Shown one piece after another: positions 5,875 to 11,588 of a stretch of 11,588 nucleotides of DNA. Under the pieces are notes generated by a model. It ran no database searches, was not told the origin of the DNA, and saw only the letters and a program-made list of their open reading frames with translations. The stretch lies in contig USSH01000047.1 of assembly GCA_900557435.1 (NCBI GenBank), forward strand, positions 1 through 11,588, in the 5' to 3' direction. The DNA comes from an uncultured Coprococcus sp. GTDB taxonomy: Bacteria; Bacillota; Clostridia; Lachnospirales; Lachnospiraceae. The first letter of the stretch is position 1, and every line of letters begins with the position of its first letter. Both the position numbers and the translations under genes were made by a program.

Positions 5875-8148
5875 CTACTTCATAGCCGCAAGCAGATATA
5901 TAAGCGGTGAATTCCAGTAGATAGTAACCTCGTTGCATGAATAGCTCTGTGCATTGTCAACATAGCATCTCTCCTTTGGAAGCTTTGCAAGAACTGCCTT
6001 TGCATATGGATCCTCAAGATTTCCATCGGCACCACCAACAAGCATTCCAGGCATTGCCTTGCCCAGTACCTCTGAAGGTCTGTGGTGTGGATTCTCAGGA
6101 GTCTGTGAGCCATATCCTGTCACGTAACAGTAGCTGACTGCGTTTCTTCCGAGGATATAGTTGAGCTGGTCTGCCGCGTAGTCCACATATGAATCATCGC
6201 CCAGAACCTTTGATGCCATGAACAGGAGGATTCCGTTATCCGCAACTACCATGTTACTTCCCCATACATAAGAGCCGCCTGTTGTTGATCCGAAGCCGCT
6301 GCCTGTGTAGTTATCTACAAGCTTGTCAGCACCCTTCTTAAGTATCTCCTTCTCTGCTGCGCAATCCTTTACATTTACACAGTAGTCATATATTCCATAA
6401 TATCCGACATCTGCCCATCCAAGGCCGTACTTCACACTTCCATCGATGGCTGTCTTCACATAATCATTATAGCTATCATCACCTGTTGCGATATACAGCT
6501 CGGCTGCTGCCCACAGATACTCATCACCGTCATTGCTGTCAGGATACTCGCCTGTAACTATGTTTCCAACATTCTTAAAGCCTGCGTCACCCTGATGCTG
6601 CTCGAGATACTTCCATGCCTTCTGAGCAGCAGCAAGGCATGAATCTACAAATGCCGCATCGTACTGTCTGTATACAACTGAAGCCTTTGCCATAACAGCC
6701 GCAAAATCGCCTGTCGCTGTGTTAGATATAGGTGAGAGAATCATCTGTGCAGTCTCTTCAACAGCCATCACTGTCTCAGGGAACACCTCTCCGGTAACCT
6801 TGTGATAAACTCCGCCGCTGGTCTCATCCTGCATCTTGAGCATCCAGTCAAGCTCGTATCTTGCCTCATCCAGAACGTCAGGAACACCGTTGCCGCTCTC
6901 AGGGATTCCGATAGCATCATCCTTTGCCGCATACTCTGAATCCTCATATGTGAGGAGCAGATCCTGTACCGCCTTTGCACCAGGAACTACATATCTTCCG
7001 TAATCTCCGGCATCATGCCATCCTCCGGTCACATCCTTTGCTACGTCTGAGCCGTATACTATGGCAGTTCCTGTGTGACATGCAGCGTGTGCAAAATCAC
7101 CGGCTATGTCTGAATCAAGCTCTGTTCCACATCTCTGATCGTAGAGCATGAGCACTGACGCCTTGTATATATCGTCATACACGCCAGCCCCAACAGGGAA
7201 CTCATATGATTCTGCTCCGGTGTCAAGAACTATCTTGTATGTACCCGGATCCTTGACATCAGAGAAATCTATAACCGCACATTTGTCGCCGACAGCAGGA
7301 TCGTAATCCCATCCGGATACGTCTCCCTTGCTGACTACCTTGTCATCAAGGGTGCTCTTTACCTCGTAGCTCTTGGCGTCTCTGTCTGTCACTGTGGCAA
7401 GCTTCTTGGCATCCTTGCCGTACCCCATCTGGTTGATATTTACCAGCTTTGGATCAGGAATGCCCTCAACGCTCTGTGCGCTTGAGGCATCAACTACAGT
7501 GAGCTTGATATTGTCAAAATATACCTTGTGAGGCACGCCGTCATCGCCAACGCCCTCGAAATGTCCCAGATTCATGCACATTCTCGGTGCCGGATCCGAT
7601 GCTTCACTCATGGTGAACTGGTTGGATATGTGCTGCGTCTCAGTGCCTATCGTTATGTCATCCATCACATATGCGTGGTAATCGCCTCCATTTATCTGAA
7701 GTCTGTACTGAAGTCCTCTCTCAATGGTGCTGTGCACGTCAAATGACAGCTCATACACACAGTCCTGGTTGAGCTCAAATCCGTCATAGTATATCTGGTT
7801 CGCATAATCCAGGCTTCCCGTTCCGGTTATATCCAGACACAATTCTCCGTTCTCAGCTCCGAGTACGGCTTGTCCGCCATTTGAATATGTATGGCACTCG
7901 TCCGTGTCATTGTCATCAAAGTTCAGGTCTATCAGGACATCCCCTGCCTTGACCTCTGTCTTCTCCTGTTCAGCCTCCTCCGAAGCAGCCTCCTCTGTCT
8001 CCTCCTCCGAGGTCGCAGCCTCGCTGGTCTCCGCCTGGCTTGTCGCCTCTGTCACATCGTCCTTACCCTGACCTCCGCAGCCCGCCAGCATCGACATAGC
8101 CATCGCTGCTGCCATAGTCACCGCAAGTACCTTTCTCATTTTCGCCAT
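5875..8148 (-). CDS. Lipoprotein GH9 cellulase with N-terminal CBM4/9-like module
   Basis: A secreted glycoside hydrolase family 9 enzyme of 757 residues, expected to cleave beta-1,4-glucan (cellulose or related glucans) with inversion. Residues 1-24 are a lipoprotein signal peptide with lipobox LAGC, so Cys24 should be lipid-modified and hold the enzyme on the outer face of the membrane. Residues about 28-66 are a Thr/Ser/Glu/Ala-rich spacer. Residues about 68-220 are a beta-rich module like the CBM_4_9 carbohydrate-binding family. Residues about 233-320 match the immunoglobulin-like domain that precedes many GH9 catalytic domains (VNQxGY-type opening, here INQMGYG). The catalytic domain is about 325-757: GGWHDAGDYGRY carries the Asp pair D379/D382 that activates water, HHRPSE is at 688-693, and the proton-donor Glu is E740 in CNEVTIYWN near the C-terminus. 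No dockerin or SLH domain is present. GGAGGG lies five bases before the ATG, inside the end of hisA, so translation is probably coupled to hisA. The exact substrate preference is inferred. Confidence 0.95.
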   Translation of the reverse strand: MAKMRKVLAVTMAAAMAMSMLAGCGGQGKDDVTEATSQAETSEAATSEEETEEAASEEAEQEKTEVKAGDVLIDLNFDDNDTDECHTYSNGGQAVLGAENGELCLDITGTGSLDYANQIYYDGFELNQDCVYELSFDVHSTIERGLQYRLQINGGDYHAYVMDDITIGTETQHISNQFTMSEASDPAPRMCMNLGHFEGVGDDGVPHKVYFDNIKLTVVDASSAQSVEGIPDPKLVNINQMGYGKDAKKLATVTDRDAKSYEVKSTLDDKVVSKGDVSGWDYDPAVGDKCAVIDFSDVKDPGTYKIVLDTGAESYEFPVGAGVYDDIYKASVLMLYDQRCGTELDSDIAGDFAHAACHTGTAIVYGSDVAKDVTGGWHDAGDYGRYVVPGAKAVQDLLLTYEDSEYAAKDDAIGIPESGNGVPDVLDEARYELDWMLKMQDETSGGVYHKVTGEVFPETVMAVEETAQMILSPISNTATGDFAAVMAKASVVYRQYDAAFVDSCLAAAQKAWKYLEQHQGDAGFKNVGNIVTGEYPDSNDGDEYLWAAAELYIATGDDSYNDYVKTAIDGSVKYGLGWADVGYYGIYDYCVNVKDCAAEKEILKKGADKLVDNYTGSGFGSTTGGSYVWGSNMVVADNGILLFMASKVLGDDSYVDYAADQLNYILGRNAVSYCYVTGYGSQTPENPHHRPSEVLGKAMPGMLVGGADGNLEDPYAKAVLAKLPKERCYVDNAQSYSCNEVTIYWNSPLIYLLAAMK

Positions 8149-8149
8149 G

Positions 8150-8926
8150 TTAACCCTCCATAAACCTTATAATATCCTGAAACGCCATATGTCCCCCAAA
8201 GATATCAAGTGCGCTCCCTATCGTCACATCTATCTTATCCCTTCCAAGACTTTTGAGCTGCTCCAGATCGCCAAATGATGCCACACCTCCCGCATATGTC
8301 ATCGGAAGTCTGCCCCATCTTCCCAGCATATCTGCCACACGTGTCTCTATTCCGGAAGCCTTGCCCTCCACGTCAACAGCATGAATCAGATACTCATCAC
8401 AGTACTCCGAGAGCTTATCAAGCGTATCCTCATCCACCTTTACATTTGTGAATTTCTGCCATCTGTCGGTGACGATATAATACTCTCCATCTCTCTTTCT
8501 GCATGACAGATCAAGCACCAGATGCTCTCTTCCAACTGCATTCACAAGTGCATTCAGGTTGTCGTAATTTATCTCTCCATCCCTGAACACAAATGAAGTG
8601 GCGATCACGTGGGAAGCACCCATGTCTATAAACGCCGCTGCGTTGTCAGCATTTATCCCGCCGCCTATCTGCAGCCCGCCAGGGTATGCTTCAAGAGCCA
8701 GCTTCGCCTGGTGCACATCTGCATCATAGTATTCGCTGGATGCCGGATTTAACAATATGATATGTCCGCCTGTAAGACCATATCTCTTATACAGATCAGC
8801 AAAAAAACTACCATCCTGCTGCGACACAAAGTTTTCCTCCGCTCTGTCGCCTTCGTCGCACAGACTTCCGCCAACTATCTGCTTTACCTGTCCATTATGA
8901 ATGTCTATACAAGGTCTGAATCTCAT
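8150..8926 (-). CDS. hisA: Eukaryotic-type HisA: ProFAR isomerase
   Basis: Phosphoribosylformimino-5-aminoimidazole carboxamide ribotide isomerase, which opens the ribose ring by an Amadori rearrangement at the fourth step of histidine synthesis in the cytoplasm. The 258-residue protein is a TIM barrel of the type found in eukaryotes and some Clostridia, distinct from classic bacterial HisA. It starts MRFRPCIDIHNGQVKQIVGG, with HIILLN near 56-61, GGGI at 88-91, SHVIATSFVF near 105-114, HLVLDLSCRKRDG from 135, AGGV at 212-215, and IGSALDIFGG at 236-245. By analogy with known HisA enzymes, the catalytic acids are D8 and D139. The ATG at 8926 is chosen because GGGAG is nine bases upstream and the MRFRPCIDIH opening is the family N-terminus. 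A GTG at 8962 would add 12 unconserved residues. No other his gene is in the window. Its TAA stop overlaps the ribosome binding site of the cellulase, with one base between the two genes. Confidence 0.92.
   Translation of the reverse strand: MRFRPCIDIHNGQVKQIVGGSLCDEGDRAEENFVSQQDGSFFADLYKRYGLTGGHIILLNPASSEYYDADVHQAKLALEAYPGGLQIGGGINADNAAAFIDMGASHVIATSFVFRDGEINYDNLNALVNAVGREHLVLDLSCRKRDGEYYIVTDRWQKFTNVKVDEDTLDKLSEYCDEYLIHAVDVEGKASGIETRVADMLGRWGRLPMTYAGGVASFGDLEQLKSLGRDKIDVTIGSALDIFGGHMAFQDIIRFMEG
8154..8159 (-). promoter_or_regulatory. Cellulase ribosome binding site inside the 3' end of hisA
   Basis: GGAGGG on the minus strand is made from the last two sense codons of hisA (GAG GGT), and the hisA TAA immediately follows. 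It sits five bases before the cellulase ATG. This layout is typical of translational coupling: ribosomes finishing hisA would be placed at the cellulase start. Confidence 0.8.
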
Positions 8927-8966
8927 ATTATCTATCTCCCATCGTGTTGATCCTGATGACACACTG

Positions 8967-9035
8967 TTGCTATCTGCACTTATATATGATTTGCACTGCC
9001 TATCCTCGCATGCAGCATAGCAAGCTTATCTGCAT
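8967..9035 (-). promoter_or_regulatory. hisA leader with three mutually pairing elements
   Basis: In minus-strand order the leader carries A = ATGCAGATAAGC (9024-9035), B = TTGCTATGCTGCAT (9010-9023) and C = GTGCAGATAGCAA (8967-8979). B can pair with A as a local hairpin (nine pairs, one bulged G, seven-base loop). B can instead pair with C (twelve Watson-Crick pairs plus one G-U, one bulged G, loop of about 30 bases). The two pairings exclude each other. C ends about 26 bases before the hisA ribosome binding site. It could be an RNA switch, or three copies of a protein binding site (TATCTGCA twice, plus a variant inverted copy). No T-box or other riboswitch consensus is recognised and no transcription start is established. 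Confidence 0.4.
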
Positions 9036-9128
9036 CTGTACGTTACATCATTTGCCCATATAAAAGTTATTCTATCATACTAATTCCAAATATGACACCA
9101 TAAATACTCTAACCTCTCAAAACTTTAT

Positions 9129-9157
9129 TTGATTACAGCACGCAAAGGCTTTACAAT
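9129..9157 (+). promoter_or_regulatory. Sigma-A promoter of the AAA+ ATPase / YesL operon
   Basis: TTGATT (9129-9134) and TACAAT (9152-9157) are separated by 17 bases. Transcription would begin near 9164, giving a leader of about 38 bases before the ATG at 9202. It would also leave the alternative GTG start at 9172 only a few bases into the mRNA, which argues against that start. Confidence 0.7.
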
Positions 9158-9201
9158 AGAGTTAATTATGCGTGTTACAAAAAGAAAGGGGAAACTTATT
9201 T

Positions 9202-10611
9202 ATGAATTACTCACTGAAAGCCGAACTGGACAACTGTTACTCATTTGCCGACTCTTTGGATAACGACGGATACGGAGCCCGTCAGAAAGCAGGTATTAAG
9301 ACCAGAGAGATGCTGCAGTTCGACCTTCTTCAGTTTCTGGCATATCTGTCCAGCTCAGATCCATCCGAGCTCACATTGGAGATAAAATTTATACGTGAAT
9401 ATCTGAACCAGCACTTCACAACTGACAGATTCCGCACATTCAAATACGAGAGGACAACCGGTGATTTCGCACAGACTCCGCCAAGATCCCTCACATATTT
9501 TGTTCAGGGAGATCTCGCCCGGATGAAAGTCAATCCAAAGACAGTGTACCGTTCAAGGGACTATGTCCGCATGTTCAAGCTCATGGGGCAGGAGTTCATC
9601 GCCTGCAACAACCAGACCGATGAAAAAGAGATAGCAAGGCTGACCGGTTACTGCCTGATGCTCGACAAATATTTAAAATCAATGAATCTGTATGCAATCG
9701 ATCCAAGTCCGCTTCTCGACAAATACAATGCACTGCCACAGAATCCGGCGGTGTCCAGCCAGCCCTCAACAAACGTTGGCCAGACATCACCGGAACCGGT
9801 AAAGGATGTTGACACTCTTCTCGAGGAACTCAATTCCATGACAGGGCTGGAGAGCGTCAAGAAGGATATCACCAATCTGGTAAACCTGCTCAAGATCAAA
9901 AAGCTCAGAGAGGAAAATGGCATGAAACAGCCATCCGTCTCGCTGCACCTTGTGTTCTCGGGAAATCCCGGCACCGGAAAAACCACAGTTGCAAGGCTTC
10001 TCGCCAATATATACAAAGGACTCGGTGTTCTCTCAAGAGGACAGCTTGTGGAGGTTGACCGCGGCGGACTCGTGGTGGGATACATCGGACAGACAGCCAT
10101 TAAAACCTCAGAGGTTATTGAATCTGCCCTCGGGGGGATCCTGTTCATAGATGAGGCGTACACCCTTACAGCCGGCAAAGGGGAAAATGACTTCGGACAG
10201 GAAGCGGTTGACACTCTCCTCAAAGCGATGGAGGATCATCGGGATGACCTCATCGTCATAGTAGCCGGATACCCAGATCTTATGGAGCAGTTTCTAAGTT
10301 CCAATCCCGGTCTGCGCTCAAGATTCAACAAGTTTATTACATTTGAGGATTATACCGGAGACGAGCTCATGTCTATCTTTGAGAGCATGTGTTCAAAGCA
10401 GGAATACAGACTTGACGATGAAGCCAGAGAATATGCGAAGAAATTCTGGTCTGACAAAGCAGCCAACCACGATGATACATTTGCAAATGCACGTGAAGTC
10501 AGAAACTTTATGGAGGCAGCCATCTCCAGACAGGCAACAAGAATCGTCTCTATGGACAAGATAGATGTGGACACCCTGGCAACCCTGATCAAAGATGATC
10601 TCATGGCGTAA
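9202..10611 (+). CDS. CbbX/SpoVK-type AAA+ ATPase with helical N-terminal domain
   Basis: A cytoplasmic AAA+ ATPase of 469 residues from the ATG at 9202, with GGGG ten bases upstream. Residues about 1-175 are helical and lack a recognised catalytic motif. Two acidic helical stretches (around 45-72 and 122-160) resemble the helical pattern of TerB-like domains, but only tentatively. Residues about 178-202 are a Pro/Ser/Thr-rich linker. The AAA+ module runs from about 205 to 465: Walker A GNPGTGKT at 254-261, a pore-loop-like stretch near 286-297, Walker B FIDEAY at 315-320, sensor 1 in IVIVAGYP at 351-358, arginine finger in NPGLRSRF (R372/R374), and sensor 2 in NAREVRN (R431). This module is shared by CbbX (Rubisco activase), SpoVK and EccA of type VII secretion, all hexameric remodelling machines. 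Nothing here points to Rubisco or ESX proteins, so the substrate is unknown. It is 35 bases upstream of the YesL-family gene and almost certainly cotranscribed with it. Confidence 0.9.
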   Translation: MNYSLKAELDNCYSFADSLDNDGYGARQKAGIKTREMLQFDLLQFLAYLSSSDPSELTLEIKFIREYLNQHFTTDRFRTFKYERTTGDFAQTPPRSLTYFVQGDLARMKVNPKTVYRSRDYVRMFKLMGQEFIACNNQTDEKEIARLTGYCLMLDKYLKSMNLYAIDPSPLLDKYNALPQNPAVSSQPSTNVGQTSPEPVKDVDTLLEELNSMTGLESVKKDITNLVNLLKIKKLREENGMKQPSVSLHLVFSGNPGTGKTTVARLLANIYKGLGVLSRGQLVEVDRGGLVVGYIGQTAIKTSEVIESALGGILFIDEAYTLTAGKGENDFGQEAVDTLLKAMEDHRDDLIVIVAGYPDLMEQFLSSNPGLRSRFNKFITFEDYTGDELMSIFESMCSKQEYRLDDEAREYAKKFWSDKAANHDDTFANAREVRNFMEAAISRQATRIVSMDKIDVDTLATLIKDDLMA

Positions 10612-10630
10612 GAGAGTCATTTTATATAAA

Positions 10631-10637
10631 GAGGAGG
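10631..10637 (+). promoter_or_regulatory. Ribosome binding site that fixes a TTG start
   Basis: GAGGAGG lies nine bases before the TTG at 10647. No ATG or GTG start in the same frame is suitably placed near it. The next in-frame ATG, 11 codons into the gene, would be too far away and would remove the conserved N-terminal NP segment. Confidence 0.8.
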
Positions 10638-10646
10638 TATTTTATT

Positions 10647-11288
10647 TTGAACAAATCAGTTACAACGGATAATCCAATCATGAATTTTCTCACCATAGTG
10701 TGCGATATAGTCATCCTACATTTTTTGTGGCTTTTGACTTCACTGCCTGTGTTGACCATCGGAGCGTCAACCACAGCACTCTACTACACTACGATGAAGT
10801 GCATAAGAAACGGACAGGGCGGCGTGGTCAAAATGTTTTTCAAGAGCTTCAAGGATAACTTCAAACAGGCCACAGGGATCGGAATTCTTGCCCTTGTCGC
10901 AGGATTCATATGCATATTTGACATGTATTACGCAATCAGCAGGGACATAAAGGGTATGATGATCATATTCACCATCATGTCACTTATATACCTGTTCACT
11001 GTGCTCTATGTTTTTCCTTTGCAGGCGCAGTTCGAGAACACTGTGAAAGCCACCATAAAGAATGCATTCCTGATATCTATAAAGAATCTTCCGTGGACGC
11101 TGCTTATGACAGCCATAACCGCTGCCATGATCGTTCTCAGCTACTTTTTCTCTGCTTTTCTCGGCATCATGCTCATATGCGCCGCAGGACTGCATGCATA
11201 CCTCTGTTCTCTTATATTTGTACATATTTTCAAGGAATATATGCCGGAGGAAGAAGACAAAGCCGACGAAGATTTTCACATCGACTAG
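10647..11288 (+). CDS. YesL-family (DUF624) integral membrane protein
   Basis: A 213-residue membrane protein that matches the YesL/DUF624 pattern: an NP-x-MNFL opening at residues 9-15, WLLTSLPVLTIGASTTALYY near 28-47, and the soluble FFKSFKDNFKQAT segment at 64-76. Hydrophobic helices lie at about 13-40, 76-97, 103-125, 148-172 and 173-196. The C-terminal 15 residues are strongly acidic (PEEEDKADEDF). The molecular function of this family is not established. In Bacillus, yesL sits beside carbohydrate uptake genes, and relatives often accompany sugar ABC transporters, but no transporter is in this window. The start is TTG, supported by an excellent GAGGAGG site and by conservation of the N-terminus. 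It follows the AAA+ gene closely, so the ATPase might act on or with it. Its TAG stop overlaps the oppositely oriented TAG stop of the comFC-like gene within CTAG. Confidence 0.9.
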   Translation: MNKSVTTDNPIMNFLTIVCDIVILHFLWLLTSLPVLTIGASTTALYYTTMKCIRNGQGGVVKMFFKSFKDNFKQATGIGILALVAGFICIFDMYYAISRDIKGMMIIFTIMSLIYLFTVLYVFPLQAQFENTVKATIKNAFLISIKNLPWTLLMTAITAAMIVLSYFFSAFLGIMLICAAGLHAYLCSLIFVHIFKEYMPEEEDKADEDFHID

Positions 11289-11588
11289 CGTCCTTTTCCT
11301 ACACATACAGATGAATAATATATATTACGTGCGCCGGCGCTCTTAAGGAGACTGGCGCACACGTCTATTGTGACACCCGTAGTATAGATATCATCCACTA
11401 TCAATATATTTTTATACTGAGTATATATTCTTCCGACAGACATGGACATCTTGATATTGTTCGCCCTCTCCAGATTATTGAGCTCCTTCTGAGGTGCTGT
11501 ATATCTGTTCCTTACCAGCATATCGGGACACAATGGCAGCTCAAGTTCTTTCGCCAAAACCTTTGCCAGTTCAAGTGCCTGATTGTAG
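11285..11588 (-). CDS. comFC: ComF-family phosphoribosyltransferase-like protein (C-terminal part; truncated by window edge)
   Basis: The visible 100 residues are the C-terminal part of a ComFC-type protein, and the reading frame stays open to the right edge, so the start lies outside. Recognisable ComF features in order are YNQALELAKVLAKEL, then RNRYTAPQKELNNLERANN (the RxxxTxxQ...R..N signature), then the PRPP-binding loop ILIVDDIYTTGVT, then a CASLLKSAGA helix. ComFC proteins have a type I phosphoribosyltransferase fold and are needed for DNA uptake during natural transformation in Bacillus and Haemophilus. Related copies are common in Firmicutes not known to be competent. An internal TTG at 11557 is not the start, since family-like sequence continues upstream of it. 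The gene converges on the YesL-family gene with a four-base overlap and no visible terminator between them. Confidence 0.85.
   Translation of the reverse strand, partial: YNQALELAKVLAKELELPLCPDMLVRNRYTAPQKELNNLERANNIKMSMSVGRIYTQYKNILIVDDIYTTGVTIDVCASLLKSAGARNIYYSSVCVGKGR

Noticed and set aside
8927..9128. Search for a clear minus-strand promoter for hisA, including TATGAT/TAGAAT and CATATA-like boxes
   Set aside because: Several -10-like boxes occur, but none has a convincing -35 box at 16-18 bases, so no promoter is annotated.
8927..9128. Possible T-box or histidine leader peptide upstream of hisA
   Set aside because: The region lacks the conserved T-box sequence and has no short frame with a run of histidine codons.
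9648..10223. Open minus-strand frame of 191 codons inside the AAA+ gene
   Set aside because: It lies opposite Walker A, Walker B and other conserved AAA+ motifs. It has no start signals and no recognisable domain.
9202..10611. Reading the AAA+ protein as Rubisco activase CbbX or as type VII secretion EccA
   Set aside because: The AAA+ core is shared with both, but no Rubisco, WXG100, EccC or other type VII genes are nearby, and the N-terminal region does not match either clearly.

Overview
The window looks like chromosomal DNA of an anaerobic, plant-fibre-degrading Firmicute, most likely a Lachnospiraceae member (Coprococcus/Butyrivibrio/Lachnospira type). The grounds are moderate GC, strong GGAGG-type ribosome binding sites, TTGACA/TATAAT-like promoters, a lipoprotein GH9 cellulase, a eukaryotic-type HisA of the sort found in some Clostridia, and a YesL (DUF624) membrane protein. 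The genus is inference. I saw no tRNA, rRNA, insertion sequence, CRISPR array or phage gene.

Layout. Five genes run leftwards on the minus strand: a small helical protein (57-371); an orphan hybrid histidine kinase (504-2249) with a textbook promoter and a strong terminator; a very large membrane protein joining a GtrA-like domain to a YfhO-like GT-C glycosyltransferase (2466-5690); and a tight two-gene unit of eukaryotic-type hisA (8150-8926) followed after one base by the GH9 cellulase (5875-8148). A divergent intergenic region (8927-9201) separates these from a plus-strand pair: a CbbX/SpoVK-type AAA+ ATPase (9202-10611) and a YesL-family membrane protein with a TTG start (10647-11288). 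The pair meets a truncated comFC-like gene head-on at the right edge. The two stop codons there share the palindrome CTAG.

How the genes fit together. There is no single obvious pathway. The cellulase is predicted to be tethered outside the cell by a lipid-modified cysteine. The GtrA-YfhO fusion is predicted to flip and transfer a lipid-linked sugar onto a cell-envelope polymer. The histidine kinase has two membrane helices, almost no extracytoplasmic part, and one cytoplasmic PAS domain. HisA is a histidine-biosynthesis enzyme whose stop codon overlaps the cellulase ribosome binding site, so the two are probably translationally coupled despite unrelated functions.

Most unusual points: three related sequence elements in the hisA leader that could form two mutually exclusive hairpins; the flippase-plus-glycosyltransferase fusion with an acidic cytoplasmic tail; the hisA-cellulase coupling; and the AAA+ ATPase with an uncharacterised, possibly TerB-like helical N-terminus paired with YesL. 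I do not see a clear-cut new defence or mobile system.
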